The notes: generated by a model not told the origin, from the sequence alone. A stretch of DNA of 64,000 bases from an uncultured Enterocloster sp. (GCA_944384065.1 CALWRY010000006.1:1-64000), one strand, 5' to 3'. Positions 17,129-27,867 are shown, counted from the first letter of the stretch. Translations and numbers: made by a program.

Positions 17129-18232
17129 CTACAAGGCTGTCTTTTTCAGCTCGAGCAGCTTCTCCCGCAGCTCTCCTACCTGCTCTGACAGGTTTTTGCT
17201 CCATTTCTCCGCCGCCTCTGCCTGTCCCAAAATTCCTTCTATCATTTCCTGGCCCAGAAGGCGGCGGCCCACGGATAAATCCTCTGTTCCAAGGCTCTCA
17301 AACTCCAGCTGATACTCCTCCAGCTTTTCATTAACCCCTTCGTGATCCAGGGGCAGGAAACGGCGCTTCTCTTTAAAGTCCATCCCCTTATTCTCCGCCA
17401 GTATCTGACGGCGGTATTCGCCCGGGGACTTTCCGAAGGTGCGGCGAAAGCACAGGTTAAAGGACTTCACATCCCCAAATCCATTGTCCCCCGCCACTTC
17501 CAGGATGGTCTTATCCGTGGAGCACAGCTCCAGGGTGGCCTCCCGCAGGCGGATGCGCATCAGGTAGTCATAAAAATTTAAGCCTATATGGCCCTTAAAC
17601 CAGGTGGAGAGATAGGTCGTATTGTAGCCGCACAGCCGGCTCAGCTCCTTTAAGGTAATCCGCTGCCGGTAGTTTTCCTCCACAAAGGCAACGACCCGCT
17701 CCATAATGTCCTTCTGCTTCTGGGTTTTCGCCGCCTCCGAGCGTTCAATCCGCCGAGGCGCGAAAAGCTGGAAAAGCTGAAGAAGCAGGCTGCTTAAGCC
17801 CTGTTCAAACCGCAGCTTCTCCAAAGGGCTTGACGTATCCATCCGTGTAATCAAAAAGGCCATCATCCGGCGGATTTCCTTTGCTGGGCGGCTGTCCCTG
17901 GTGTGTTCGTCCGTACAGCCAAAAAAGCGGTAATCCTCCACCGGGCTGTAATACACCCGCAAATAGGAGGGATCCAGATGAATCACCATGGCGATGCTCC
18001 CCTCACTCCTTGCCAGGGAGGCATGGCCCACATTGGAATCAATCACAATCAGGTCATCCTCCTCCAGACAGTAGCTCACCCCTGCGCAGCTTAGCTCCAC
18101 CTGGCCCTTTAAAATCAGCATGATCTCCAGTTCTTCATGCCAGTTGTAGCGGTATGGGCCGATCCAGTAAATATACTGGCGCATCCGCAGATTCCGGTCC
18201 GGCCTGTTTATTTCATAGAAATACTTCCGCAC
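17129..18232 (-). CDS. AraC family transcriptional regulator with cupin sensor domain
   Basis: The 367-aa protein has an N-terminal cupin-like domain (YRYNWHEELEIMLILKGQVEL near residue 35) and a double helix-turn-helix AraC domain near residues 190-290: ITLKELSRLCGYNTTYLSTW, then EVAGDNGFGDVKSFNLCFRR and FGKSPGEYRR. A C-terminal extension of ~75 residues is helical and charged. AraC proteins of this kind sense a small molecule and activate adjacent sugar genes. The permease and dehydratase genes downstream on the same strand are likely targets. GTG start at 18232 with GGGGAG 8 nt upstream. Confidence 0.88.
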   Translation of the reverse strand: MRKYFYEINRPDRNLRMRQYIYWIGPYRYNWHEELEIMLILKGQVELSCAGVSYCLEEDDLIVIDSNVGHASLARSEGSIAMVIHLDPSYLRVYYSPVEDYRFFGCTDEHTRDSRPAKEIRRMMAFLITRMDTSSPLEKLRFEQGLSSLLLQLFQLFAPRRIERSEAAKTQKQKDIMERVVAFVEENYRQRITLKELSRLCGYNTTYLSTWFKGHIGLNFYDYLMRIRLREATLELCSTDKTILEVAGDNGFGDVKSFNLCFRRTFGKSPGEYRRQILAENKGMDFKEKRRFLPLDHEGVNEKLEEYQLEFESLGTEDLSVGRRLLGQEMIEGILGQAEAAEKWSKNLSEQVGELREKLLELKKTAL

Positions 18233-18386
18233 TCCTTCTTCTCCCCATCTGTCTTAGACGTCATCACCGCGAACATTCACAAATCTATTGTATATGATAT
18301 TGGGAAAATATACAAGCTCCGGTTTTTGATGCGGTTAACGCAGATTTTCGCTATTATTTTAACACTTTTTTAACAATACCTTCCAA

Positions 18387-18415
18387 TTGTATTTCGCGAA
18401 GTTTTATGTTAAACT
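18387..18415 (+). promoter_or_regulatory. Probable promoter of the activase-like gene
   Basis: TTGTAT (18387-18392), a 17-nt spacer and TAAACT (18410-18415) preceded by TGT, an extended -10 element, lie ~70 nt upstream of the start. Confidence 0.5.
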
Positions 18416-18486
18416 GTAGGATGCTTTAGTGGGCGCGTTCTGCGAAACCGCATGCTGCAAAGGAGGACAGGGCTCTGCCCGAAGAT

Positions 18487-21400
18487 ATGACTGAGACATC
18501 TACTACATATACCCTGGGAATCGATATTGGTTCCACCACTGTAAAAGTTGCCCTGCTTGACGGGGACCTTCATATAATATTTTCCGATTACCGGCGCCAT
18601 TACGCAAATATACAGGAGACTCTGGCGGACCTGCTTAGGGAGGCCAGGGAGAAGACCGGACCCGCAAGGGTGCTTCCCGTGATCACGGGATCCGGCGGCC
18701 TCACGCTCTCCTCCCATTTAAAGGTGCCCTTTGTCCAGGAGGTGGTGGCTGTGGCCTCCGCCCTCCAGGACTACGCGCCCCAGACCGACGTGGCCATTGA
18801 GCTGGGCGGAGAGGACGCGAAGATCATCTATTTCACCGGCGGCATTGACCAGCGCATGAACGGCATCTGCGCCGGAGGCACAGGCTCCTTCATCGATCAG
18901 ATGGCGTCCCTGCTTCAGACCGACGCCGCCGGGCTCAATGAGTACGCCAAGAGCTACAAGGCCATCTACCCCATCGCCGCCCGCTGCGGCGTGTTCGCCA
19001 AGTCCGACATTCAGCCCTTAATCAACGAGGGCGCCACCCGCGAGGACTTAGCCGCCTCCATCTTCCAGGCTGTGGTCAACCAGACCATCAGCGGCCTGGC
19101 CTGCGGCAAGCCCATCCGGGGAAATGTGGCCTTCCTGGGAGGCCCCCTTCACTTTCTTTCGGAGCTTCGGGCTGCCTTTGTGCGCACCCTGCGCCTGACC
19201 CCGGAGCAGTCCATTGCCCCGGAGCATTCCCACCTCTTCGCCGCCGTGGGCGCGGCCATGAATCCCCAGGAGGGGCAGGCGGCCGAGGAGCTGGACGATA
19301 TGATCGCCGCCCTCTCCGGCGGCATCAAGATGGACTTTGAGGTTAAACGGATGGAGCCCCTGTTTAAAAACCAGGAGGAGTACGACGCCTTTGTAAAGCG
19401 GCACGCGGACAGCAGCGTGAAGTCTGCGGACCTCTCCTCCTATGAGGGCTGCTGTTACTTAGGCATCGACGCCGGATCCACCACCACCAAGGTGGCTTTG
19501 GTGGGCGAGGACGGAAGCCTGCTCTACCGCTTTTATGACAACAACAACGGAAGCCCCCTGGCCACAGCCATCCGGGCCATGAAGGAGATAAGGGATGAAC
19601 TCCCCGAGAAGGCCCGCATTGCCTGGTCCTGCTCCACCGGCTACGGGGAGGCCCTCTTAAAAGCCGCCCTGATGCTGGACGAGGGGGAGGTGGAGACCAT
19701 CTCCCACTACTATGCGGCGGCCTTCTTTGAGCCGGACGTGGACTGCATTCTGGATATCGGCGGCCAGGACATGAAGTGCATCAAGATCAAGGACGGCACT
19801 GTAGACAGCGTGCAGTTAAATGAGGCCTGCTCCTCGGGCTGCGGCTCCTTTATTGAGACCTTTGCCAAGAGCCTCAACTACAGCGTGGAGGACTTCGCCA
19901 AGGAAGCCCTCTTTGCCAAGAACCCCACGGATCTGGGCACCCGCTGCACCGTGTTCATGAACTCCAACGTAAAGCAGGCCCAGAAGGAGGGCGCCTCCGT
20001 GGCGGACATCTCCGCAGGCCTTGCCTACTCTGTGATCAAAAACGCATTATTTAAGGTAATCAAGATCACCCGGCCCTCGGATCTGGGCCAGCACGTGGTG
20101 GTTCAGGGCGGCACCTTCTACAATGACGCGGTGCTGCGCAGCTTCGAGAAGATCTCCGGCTGCGAGGCGGTCCGCCCGGACATCGCCGGCATCATGGGCG
20201 CTTTCGGCGCGGCCCTCATCGCCAGGGAGCGGTATCACATGGGCGGGGAGCAGGCGACCTCCATGCTGCCCTTAGACAAGATTATTTCCTTAAAATATAC
20301 CACCTCCATGGCCCGGTGCAAGGGTTGCAACAACCACTGCGTCCTCACCGTCAACCAGTTCGGAAGCGGCCGCCGCTTTATCTCCGGCAACCGCTGCGAG
20401 CGCGGCCTAGGCATGGAGAAATCAAAAAAAGAGGTTCCCAACCTCTTTGACTACAAATACCACCGGATGTTCGACTACGAGCCCCTTCCCTTAGACAAGG
20501 CGGACCGGGGCGTGGTGGGCATTCCCCGGGTGCTCAACATGTACGAGAACTTCCCCTTCTGGGCGGTCTTCTTTGAGAAGCTGCGCTTCCGCGTCCAGCT
20601 CTCCCCCCAGTCCACCCGGCAGATTTACGAGCTGGGCATTGAGTCCATCCCCAGCGAGTCCGAGTGCTACCCGGCCAAGCTGGTTCACGGACATATTTCC
20701 TGGCTCATCCTCCAGGGCGTGAAGTTCATCTTCTACCCCTGCATTCCCTATGAGAGAAATGAGACCCCGGAGGCCGGCAACCACTACAACTGCCCCATGG
20801 TCACCTCCTACGCGGAGAACATCAAGAACAACGTGGAGGCCCTGGGCGAGGAAAATGTGCGCTTTATGAATCCCTTCATGGCCTTTACCAATGAGGAGAT
20901 TCTCACGAATGCTCTGGTGAAGGAATTCACCAAGGCCTTCCAGATTCCCGCCGCCGAGGTAAAGATGGCGGCCCACGCCGCCTGGGAGGAGCTCATTGCC
21001 TCCCGGAAGGATATGGAGAAAAAGGGCGAGGAAACTCTGGCCTGGATGAAGGAGCACGGCAGGCGGGGCATCGTCTTAGCAGGGCGGCCCTACCATGTGG
21101 ATCCGGAGATCCACCACGGCATTCCGGAGCTCATCACCTCCTACGGCTTTGCCGTTCTCACCGAGGACTCCGTCTCCCACTTGGGAGATGTGGAGCGTCC
21201 CCTGGTGGTGACGGATCAGTGGATGTACCACTCCCGGCTCTACGCGGCCGCAAGCTTTGTGAAGACCCAGGATAACCTGGATTTAATACAGCTCAATTCC
21301 TTTGGCTGCGGCTTAGACGCTGTGACCACGGATCAGGTCTCCGATATTTTGACCCACTCAGGAAAGATTTACACCGTGCTCAAGATTGACGAGGTGAACA

Positions 21401-22773
21401 ACCTGGGAGCCGCGCGGATCCGCATCCGCTCCCTCATCGCCGCCCTTCGGGTGCGGGATCAGAGGCATTATCAGCGGAAGGTGGTCTCCAGCGCCTACCA
21501 CCGGGTGCTCTTTACCAAGGATATGAAGAAGGACTACACCCTTCTCTGTCCCCAGATGTCGCCCATCCACTTTGATCTCTTAGAGCCTGCCATCCGGGCC
21601 TTCGGCTACAAGGTGGAGGTGCTCCAGAACCACAACCGGAACGCCATTGACGTGGGACTGCAGTACGTAAACAATGACGCCTGCTATCCCTCCCTCATCG
21701 TGATCGGGCAGATTATGGACGCCCTGCTGTCCGGAAAATACGATCTGGACCACACGGCCATTTTCATGAGCCAGACAGGCGGCGGCTGCCGGGCCTCCAA
21801 CTACATAGGCTTTATCCGCCGGGCCCTTGACAAGGCGGGCATGTCCCAGATTCCCGTGATCTCGGTAAATGCCAACGGCATGGAGACCAATCCCGGCTTC
21901 ACCTTCACGGTGCCTCTGCTGACCAAGGCCATGCAGGCCATTGTCTACGGGGACATCTTCATGCGGGTGCTCTACGCCACCAGGCCCTACGAGGCGGAGC
22001 CAGGCAGCGCCAACGCCCTCCATGAGAAGTGGAAGGCCCGCTGCATCGCCTCCCTGTCCAAGCGCAGCGCGGCCATGATGGAATTCAACCGGAACATCCG
22101 GGGCATTATCCGGGACTTTGACGCCCTGCCCCGGCTTGACATAAAGAAGCCCAAGGTGGGCATCGTAGGGGAAATTCTGGTGAAATTCTCCCCTCTGGCC
22201 AACAATCACGTGGTGGAGCTTTTGGAGGCCGAGGGGGCCGAGGCTGTGATGCCCGACCTGATGGATTTCCTTCTTTACTGCTTCTACAACAGCAATTTCA
22301 AGGCGGATCACCTGGGCACCAAGAAGTCCACCGCCTACCTGTGCAATGCGGGGATCGCCCTCTTAGAGTATTTCCGCAGAGTGGCCAAGAAGGAATTTGC
22401 CGCAAGCCGGCATTTCACCCCGCCCTCCGACATCCGCCAGCTGGCGGACATGGCCAAGGGCTTCGTGTCCTTAGGCAACCAGACCGGCGAGGGGTGGTTC
22501 CTCACCGGGGAGATGCTGGAGCTCATTCACAGCGGTGTGGAGAACATTATCTGCACCCAGCCCTTCGGCTGCCTGCCCAACCACATCGTGGGCAAGGGCG
22601 TCATCAAGGAGCTGCGGCGCAACTATCCCCAGTCCAACATCGTCGCCGTGGACTACGATCCCGGCGCCAGCGAGGTAAACCAGCTAAACCGCATCAAGCT
22701 CATGCTGGCCACAGCACAGAAGAATCTGAAAAAAGAGATGGAAAAAGAAAAGAGCGAGGGGCGGAGCGCGTAA
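18487..22773 (+). CDS. Giant acyl-CoA dehydratase activase-related protein (two ASKHA domains plus DUF2229-type regions)
   Basis: The 1428-aa protein has two BadF/HgdC-type ATPase domains. The first begins [14 protein letters not shown], with [10 protein letters not shown] and [12 protein letters not shown]. The second begins [14 protein letters not shown] near residue 325, with [18 protein letters not shown] and [10 protein letters not shown]. The paired cysteines match those that bridge a 4Fe-4S cluster in 2-hydroxyacyl-CoA dehydratase activators. A cysteine motif RCKGCNNHC (~residue 615) begins the long second half, which resembles DUF2229 and dehydratase-component folds. Such ~1400-aa fusions are common in Clostridia, but their substrate is unknown. 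No dehydratase alpha/beta genes lie nearby. Start: ATG 18487, although AGGAGG lies 20 nt away. Confidence 0.8.
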   Translation: MTETSTTYTLGIDIGSTTVKVALLDGDLHIIFSDYRRHYANIQETLADLLREAREKTGPARVLPVITGSGGLTLSSHLKVPFVQEVVAVASALQDYAPQTDVAIELGGEDAKIIYFTGGIDQRMNGICAGGTGSFIDQMASLLQTDAAGLNEYAKSYKAIYPIAARCGVFAKSDIQPLINEGATREDLAASIFQAVVNQTISGLACGKPIRGNVAFLGGPLHFLSELRAAFVRTLRLTPEQSIAPEHSHLFAAVGAAMNPQEGQAAEELDDMIAALSGGIKMDFEVKRMEPLFKNQEEYDAFVKRHADSSVKSADLSSYEGCCYLGIDAGSTTTKVALVGEDGSLLYRFYDNNNGSPLATAIRAMKEIRDELPEKARIAWSCSTGYGEALLKAALMLDEGEVETISHYYAAAFFEPDVDCILDIGGQDMKCIKIKDGTVDSVQLNEACSSGCGSFIETFAKSLNYSVEDFAKEALFAKNPTDLGTRCTVFMNSNVKQAQKEGASVADISAGLAYSVIKNALFKVIKITRPSDLGQHVVVQGGTFYNDAVLRSFEKISGCEAVRPDIAGIMGAFGAALIARERYHMGGEQATSMLPLDKIISLKYTTSMARCKGCNNHCVLTVNQFGSGRRFISGNRCERGLGMEKSKKEVPNLFDYKYHRMFDYEPLPLDKADRGVVGIPRVLNMYENFPFWAVFFEKLRFRVQLSPQSTRQIYELGIESIPSESECYPAKLVHGHISWLILQGVKFIFYPCIPYERNETPEAGNHYNCPMVTSYAENIKNNVEALGEENVRFMNPFMAFTNEEILTNALVKEFTKAFQIPAAEVKMAAHAAWEELIASRKDMEKKGEETLAWMKEHGRRGIVLAGRPYHVDPEIHHGIPELITSYGFAVLTEDSVSHLGDVERPLVVTDQWMYHSRLYAAASFVKTQDNLDLIQLNSFGCGLDAVTTDQVSDILTHSGKIYTVLKIDEVNNLGAARIRIRSLIAALRVRDQRHYQRKVVSSAYHRVLFTKDMKKDYTLLCPQMSPIHFDLLEPAIRAFGYKVEVLQNHNRNAIDVGLQYVNNDACYPSLIVIGQIMDALLSGKYDLDHTAIFMSQTGGGCRASNYIGFIRRALDKAGMSQIPVISVNANGMETNPGFTFTVPLLTKAMQAIVYGDIFMRVLYATRPYEAEPGSANALHEKWKARCIASLSKRSAAMMEFNRNIRGIIRDFDALPRLDIKKPKVGIVGEILVKFSPLANNHVVELLEAEGAEAVMPDLMDFLLYCFYNSNFKADHLGTKKSTAYLCNAGIALLEYFRRVAKKEFAASRHFTPPSDIRQLADMAKGFVSLGNQTGEGWFLTGEMLELIHSGVENIICTQPFGCLPNHIVGKGVIKELRRNYPQSNIVAVDYDPGASEVNQLNRIKLMLATAQKNLKKEMEKEKSEGRSA

Positions 22774-22797
22774 ACGGCCGCGCCATAAGAATTGTTT

Positions 22798-22831
22798 AAA
22801 GGGGAGGCACCCAATGAGGGACCTCCCCTTT
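22798..22831 (+). terminator. Terminator of the activase-like gene
   Basis: Perfect 10-bp stem AAAGGGGAGG (22798-22807) with CCTCCCCTTT (22822-22831), 25 nt after the stop codon. The T tract is short. Confidence 0.7.
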
Positions 22832-22861
22832 CTCCCGCTCTGTAAGCAAGCTTTTTGAATC

Positions 22862-23016
22862 GTGACTGTTCAGGACGGCGTATCTTCTTGTCCGGCCAAA
22901 GGCCGGACAAGAAGCATCGGATGTCCATCCGATGTGAAAACCGTGACAAAAACATGCTTATAAGCAAGCTTAACGCCTGTTTTTGCCACGGTTTTCCCGC
23001 CGTCCTGAACGGTTAC
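22862..23016. repeat. 155-nt branched inverted-repeat element (copy 2)
   Basis: The outer arms 22862-22880 and 22998-23016 pair over 19 bp with two positions that become G-U wobbles in RNA. Inside are three hairpins: a perfect 14-bp stem (22884-22897/22901-22914), a 9-bp palindrome (22915-22923/22926-22934), and an 18-bp stem with one mismatch (22937-22954/22978-22995) capped by TGCTTATAAGCA. AAGCAAGCTT occurs in the third hairpin and again at 22844-22853. The element ends 2 nt from the stop codon of the 633-aa hydrolase gene. It matches copy 1 in size, branching and the CTTCTTG/CAAGAAG hairpin. Confidence 0.8.
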
Positions 23017-23017
23017 T

Positions 23018-24919
23018 TTAAATCATAAAGTTCTGTATCGTAGTAGTGCTCACGCTGATCAGGGTAAACAGACCGGCCAGCAGAATCGGCCCGAACCAGT
23101 TCTTTCCCGTAAGCCGGTAACATCCCCGCAGCAGAGCCGGCGAGATAATCATAATCCAGTTCCGCAGAGCCACGCTGGCCACGCCGTTCATATTGCTCCA
23201 GAGAACGGTTTCGGTGGCGAACAGCTTCCCGTACTGGATAACCCACGCCAGGATCCCGCCGGATGCAAGGCCGAGCCCCATGAGAAGCAGCTCCTTCCAC
23301 TGCCGCCTTTGCCCGTCGTACCACAAATTGTTGGTGAGCAGGGACGCGGACAGCATAAATAAAAACCAAACCGGAAAATACTGGACAAAATAAATCAGCT
23401 TTTCATTGTTGAACTGCTTTACCGCCACCTTCCAGAACCGGAAATCCACATTAAACATCCACTTGCTGAACCATACCAGCATGTACACCAGGGCCGTCAC
23501 GGCCATGGCTGCGCCTATGGTCCTTATAAGATCCCCTGTTCCCATCCGCAGTCCCGCGCCGTCATCCTGACTCTCCGGGGCTTCTTTTATCCGTCTTCTG
23601 CGGCTCAAAAACCATGCAAAATTCCCCGCAGCAAAAATCAGAAGCCAGACCATCACGATGTTGCACTCATTCAGAGGGAATACGTCGGCATTGGACTGGG
23701 GACCCACATGAAACAGAAGGAGATTGGTGTCAATCCAGTTCGTGACAAGGAAGCCTGCAAAGGAAAATACTGCCGCTGCCCCCAATCCCAGATAAAATCC
23801 TTTTCGATCCGTCTCACCGCTTCCCACCGGCGCCTTCGCGCTCCGCAGGGGTGCAAAAACCGGAAGGCACAGCACCAGATCCGCCAGAGGCAGAAGCATA
23901 AAGAACAGCGCGATGAGAGCAATGAGGTTAAACACCTCCTTTAACAGGTAAAGCTGGTTCGAGGCCGGGATATCCGCCGGCATGTCAAACACATCCGTAA
24001 AAAAGCTTATGCACTGGGCTGTTACTGTGGGAGAGATAAAATCCGTCAGATGCGTTGTGTTCGGCTGGTAGAAAACCCGGAGCGTGCCTTCCTCAGCCGA
24101 TCCGTAATACCCGCCGTTTTCAATAACCGACACCGATGGATCTGCGGAATGGATCATTTCCAGCCCCTCCGCTGACTCCAGCAGATTGCCGCTTCCCGTG
24201 CTGTTTGTCAGGTTCAGCTCCTCGTAAATCCCAAAGACGAACCCGATATTGATTCCGTGAATTTTGTCCCAGGTTCCCGAGAGGATTGCCGGGGACATGC
24301 CCTCACAGAAGGCAGCCTTTATTTTTACCTTTTCATTGGCTGTTGCCTGCTCCTTTTCTGTGATGTCCGCTCCGCCCTCAGAGTCCGCGGCCCGGGCCGC
24401 CTTAAGCGCCGCCTGATACTCCTCCGTATAATTGGAAATAACGGCGGCACAGGCCAGGGTTCCCATGGAATGCCCCATAATCCCTACCCGGTCCGTGTCA
24501 ATAAAATCCATATTGCCGCCCAGCACATAGTCCGCCATATCGCCGATCCCCATCCCATTTCCCTCATTGATGGAGTTATCGACGCTCACCGGCGCGTTGC
24601 TGGACATGCCGTGGCTGTAGGTATCAATGGCAATCACCGTGAACCCCCGGCGGGACAGCTCGATGCAGGCTGCATCCTGCATTTCCGCGCTGTGAAAACC
24701 GCCGTGGGCCGTGATCACGCAGGGAGCCGGATTTTCCTTTGAAGCATCCTTGGGAATAAACGCCAGGGCATGCAGCTGCTGCTGTCCGTCTGTCACAAGG
24801 TACATATCCCTTATTCTCACCCTGTTAAAGTCCGACTGCAGCAGAGCTGCGAATATGTGGGCGATCAGCATCACCATAAAAGCCAGGCACAGCTGCTTCT
24901 TATATTTCTTCTCCCTCAT
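23018..24919 (-). CDS. Membrane-anchored alpha/beta hydrolase with polytopic C-terminus (copy B)
   Basis: The 633-aa protein has an N-terminal signal anchor (LCLAFMVMLIAHIFAALL), then an extracytoplasmic alpha/beta hydrolase domain with the oxyanion-region AHGGFHSAEM (about residue 72) and the nucleophile elbow GHSMG (S151). The Asp/His of the triad cannot be placed with certainty; TTHLTDF is a candidate. From residue ~330 there are about eight membrane helices. It is a relative of the upstream 718-aa protein and starts 6 bp after it, so they form one operon. Substrate unknown. An esterase or thioesterase acting at the cell surface is possible. Confidence 0.65.
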   Translation of the reverse strand: MREKKYKKQLCLAFMVMLIAHIFAALLQSDFNRVRIRDMYLVTDGQQQLHALAFIPKDASKENPAPCVITAHGGFHSAEMQDAACIELSRRGFTVIAIDTYSHGMSSNAPVSVDNSINEGNGMGIGDMADYVLGGNMDFIDTDRVGIMGHSMGTLACAAVISNYTEEYQAALKAARAADSEGGADITEKEQATANEKVKIKAAFCEGMSPAILSGTWDKIHGINIGFVFGIYEELNLTNSTGSGNLLESAEGLEMIHSADPSVSVIENGGYYGSAEEGTLRVFYQPNTTHLTDFISPTVTAQCISFFTDVFDMPADIPASNQLYLLKEVFNLIALIALFFMLLPLADLVLCLPVFAPLRSAKAPVGSGETDRKGFYLGLGAAAVFSFAGFLVTNWIDTNLLLFHVGPQSNADVFPLNECNIVMVWLLIFAAGNFAWFLSRRRRIKEAPESQDDGAGLRMGTGDLIRTIGAAMAVTALVYMLVWFSKWMFNVDFRFWKVAVKQFNNEKLIYFVQYFPVWFLFMLSASLLTNNLWYDGQRRQWKELLLMGLGLASGGILAWVIQYGKLFATETVLWSNMNGVASVALRNWIMIISPALLRGCYRLTGKNWFGPILLAGLFTLISVSTTTIQNFMI

Positions 24920-24925
24920 AGTCCA

Positions 24926-27082
24926 TTAAAATCCAAAGAATATCTCCGCAAAGGTGGTTCCCGCATACGCAAAGTTGATTCCCGTGCTGGATACCAAGAA
25001 CCAGCTGGCCATAAAGCTGTTGACAAAGGTTCCCACCCATACGTTATTGGTCAGTTTGTAGAACTTACGGCTGATGTACACGGTAATCGGTACATAGAGC
25101 AGCGTGTAGTAGTATGTAATAAAGGATGCGAAGAACTGCGCTTCCCCGCCCGGGGTCTTGGCCCGCATCACCAGCCAGTTGATAAAGCAGCAGACCCAGA
25201 TGCCGATGGAATTAATGATAACCGTGTTGAGCGTATCCCGCCACTCCGGTATATCCGTCCGCACATTGTAGTTGGCCGCCATGCCAAGCACCAGGAAACA
25301 GGGCACAAAGGTGACAAAGTACCTGGGCAGAATTCCCCAGTATTCCTGCTTCATCTGGGTGAAGATCACCTGCCACCAGCGGAAATCCTGGCTGAACAGA
25401 TACTCCACAATGGCCAGCATCATATAGGCCGCAAGAAGAAGAATCGCGCCGAGAAGCAGACTCTTCATAATGTTTTTAAACTTCATGCCCACATTCAGGA
25501 CTCCCAGATCCGTGCTGCCGTACTTCTTCCTGTTGGTTAACGCCCAGCAGAGCAGGCAGAACAGGGCCAAAATTCCCGTGTAGGACAGCAGCTGGGTGGC
25601 GGACCATCCGCTGATATAGAGCGGGAAGAAGCGGTTGGTGGGCAGATCGATAAATCCAAAATACTTAAACACCGGGCTGTTGGACTGGCAGGGATAATAA
25701 ATGCACCAGAAGGTTCCGAATGCGATAATCGCTCCCCAAATCCAGTAGCTCTTCTTGTTGAACGGCGCTTTCTTTGCCACCGGCGCAGAGGTGCAGGGCG
25801 CGAAGAAGCGGGTCTGCATCAGCAGGGATGCCAGCGGGAACAGCATAAAGATCATCGCCAGCATAGCCACCGTGTTGGCCCCATGTCCCCATCCCCAGAG
25901 CTGGCTGTCGGAGGCCAGCGGGACCGTAGTGGGATCCGAAAGCTCTCCCCGGTTGTAGTTGAATACCGCGGTGAAAAACTCACAGGTATTGGCATTGGTT
26001 GTGTTGGAATAGAAATTCTTGGAATGCGTCTCCGGAGGCTCCGTGATCATGCGCAGGGTGCGGGAGGCCAGAGCGTCCTTAAACTCCTGGCTGGCGTACA
26101 CATTCTCATCCGGCCAGGCCCCAATCTGGGTGCTGGACTCCGTCGCGTCGTCAATCACGTACCACTGATCCACATTGATGGTCTCCCCGTTGGTAAACCA
26201 GCTGTCCTTGGCCACGTCATCCGTGATCAGGTTGCAGTAGCTGTCCCACTGTCCGATGTTGTAGCCGATGTTGACCTGCCCGTTGCGCATGACCTGATAG
26301 CCGCCTACCGTGGCCTCCTCCCTGGTCAGAAGCTTATACTCCTTCATGCCCAGGCAGAACAGGGCAAATACGCTGTTGTCCACCTTTTCGTGGGTCTCCT
26401 CGGACAGATAGCGGTAATACTCCATCTGCTCAGCCGTCAGACGCTCCTCAGCCAGGGCGTCCGCGTCCATGTCGATCTCTTCCCGGGTAAACTCCTGTCC
26501 GAAGGTGTCGCACAGAATGTTGATCATCTGGTCATTGTAGCTTAAGCGCCCGCAGTCCAGGTCCACCGCGTAATTCGCCCGCCGGGCCCCCGCTGAGTGT
26601 CCCGTGACGCCGATCCTGGTGGAATCCACGAATTCCAGGCCCCGGACAAAGTCAATGGCATCCCAGATGCCGTGCGCCGCCGTACCTCTGCCGCTGACGC
26701 CGTTGATGCCCTCGCCGGACTCGTCATACATGGGCTGCTCGCTCAGTCCGGATCCGTAGGCGCTGACGTTAAATACCACAAATCCCCGGCGCGCCAGCTC
26801 CTGGGCCAATCCTCTGAATACGCCGTAATCACAGCCGCCGCCATGGCACACGATAACCGCCGGCAGGCTGTCCTTGTCCGAGGTGGCCTCCGGGTAATAC
26901 AGCTCTCCATTCAGCGTGGCTCCCCGGGCATCCGTTGTAATGTGCTCCAATTTGACTGTAAAACCGTTCGTTGAGAAAATGGCGCCGATAAAGCTGAACA
27001 GCAGAATCACCACAATGCACAGCGCCAGCAGCCGCTTACACCCCTCCTTTGTCCGCAGCGAAAAATAATTCATAAATTTCAT
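24926..27082 (-). CDS. Membrane-anchored alpha/beta hydrolase with polytopic C-terminus (copy A)
   Basis: The 718-aa protein has the same build as its neighbour: N-terminal membrane segment (LLALCIVVILLFSFIGAIF), a hydrolase domain with VICHGGGCDYG near residue 80 and GHSAG (S163), and a C-terminal membrane domain of about eight helices (for example LLSYTGILALFCLLCWAL, then LLLGAILLLAAYMMLAIVEY). The hydrolase domain is larger than in copy B, with an acidic insertion around residues 215-330. It is transcribed away from a MarR gene across a 32-bp palindrome, so MarR control is likely. Substrate unknown. Confidence 0.65.
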   Translation of the reverse strand: MKFMNYFSLRTKEGCKRLLALCIVVILLFSFIGAIFSTNGFTVKLEHITTDARGATLNGELYYPEATSDKDSLPAVIVCHGGGCDYGVFRGLAQELARRGFVVFNVSAYGSGLSEQPMYDESGEGINGVSGRGTAAHGIWDAIDFVRGLEFVDSTRIGVTGHSAGARRANYAVDLDCGRLSYNDQMINILCDTFGQEFTREEIDMDADALAEERLTAEQMEYYRYLSEETHEKVDNSVFALFCLGMKEYKLLTREEATVGGYQVMRNGQVNIGYNIGQWDSYCNLITDDVAKDSWFTNGETINVDQWYVIDDATESSTQIGAWPDENVYASQEFKDALASRTLRMITEPPETHSKNFYSNTTNANTCEFFTAVFNYNRGELSDPTTVPLASDSQLWGWGHGANTVAMLAMIFMLFPLASLLMQTRFFAPCTSAPVAKKAPFNKKSYWIWGAIIAFGTFWCIYYPCQSNSPVFKYFGFIDLPTNRFFPLYISGWSATQLLSYTGILALFCLLCWALTNRKKYGSTDLGVLNVGMKFKNIMKSLLLGAILLLAAYMMLAIVEYLFSQDFRWWQVIFTQMKQEYWGILPRYFVTFVPCFLVLGMAANYNVRTDIPEWRDTLNTVIINSIGIWVCCFINWLVMRAKTPGGEAQFFASFITYYYTLLYVPITVYISRKFYKLTNNVWVGTFVNSFMASWFLVSSTGINFAYAGTTFAEIFFGF

Positions 27083-27125
27083 TACCTAACCCCCTTTGTT
27101 ATTTGTTGTCAAAGCAGCTGTTTTG

Positions 27126-27157
27126 ATTAAAATACATTCTATAGAATCTATTTTAAT
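27126..27157. promoter_or_regulatory. 32-bp palindromic operator, probably bound by the MarR regulator
   Basis: The sequence from 27126 to 27157 is its own reverse complement except for one position pair. Its centre is ATTCTATAGAAT. It sits between the two divergent genes, 44 nt from the hydrolase start. A second, 12-nt perfect palindrome TAAAATATTTTA follows at 27163-27174. Confidence 0.75.
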
Positions 27158-27274
27158 TATATTAAAATATTTTACTGTATGCAATTGACAAATTTTCACA
27201 AATATATTAAACTTATTTCAGCAAAATCACCCAACAGTTCTGAACTGTTACAAATTGATGAGGGAGTTGATTCT

Positions 27275-27814
27275 ATGCTTACCTGGATGGGACGCTACCA
27301 GCCCCTGGTAGAGGCCATTATCCGGCACACCAATATTTACAGCCGCTTCTCCACAAACAAGCCCATCACCTTCGAGGGGATTCAGCTGAGCGTTACGGGG
27401 TGGCAGATTCTGGAATATATTTATGAACACGAAAAAGACGATATGCGGATGATATACCTGTCGGAGCGTCTCTGCATCCCGCAGAGCAGCTTTTCCAAGC
27501 AGATTAAAATTTTGGACGAATACGGGCTTATCGACCGGTATCAGCATGTGGGAAATAAGAAAAATATTATTGTCAAGCCGTCCCCCAAGGGAAGGAAGCT
27601 CTATGAGGAGTATGCGGCCTCCTTCACAAAGGAATTCTGGCACAGCTTTTTCGACGCCCTGGAGCCCGTATCGGACGACGCCCTCCAGACATTCGTGGAC
27701 GCGCTGGAGCAGCTGAACCGTTCCCTGTTAAATGACAACAGCCCGGACGTCCTGGTGAAGCTGGAGCCAAAAAGGCATGTCCCTCCGGACGAGCCCTCCT
27801 CCAGGAAGCCTTAA
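27275..27814 (+). CDS. MarR family transcriptional regulator
   Basis: The 179-aa protein has a winged helix-turn-helix near residues 40-110: VTGWQILEYIYEH, LSERLCIPQSSFSKQIKILDEYGLIDR (recognition helix) and a wing ending NIIVKPSPKG. Flanking helices would form the dimer interface. An in-frame ATG exists at 27179 but lacks a ribosome binding site and lies in the operator region. ATG 27275 has GAGGGAG at 9 nt and is preferred. It diverges from the hydrolase pair and probably represses it and itself. Confidence 0.85.
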   Translation: MLTWMGRYQPLVEAIIRHTNIYSRFSTNKPITFEGIQLSVTGWQILEYIYEHEKDDMRMIYLSERLCIPQSSFSKQIKILDEYGLIDRYQHVGNKKNIIVKPSPKGRKLYEEYAASFTKEFWHSFFDALEPVSDDALQTFVDALEQLNRSLLNDNSPDVLVKLEPKRHVPPDEPSSRKP

Positions 27815-27867
27815 CCGCCCGCCCCGCATGCGGTTTTCCCGCTCCATAAGAAGCCGCCGCTCCATAA

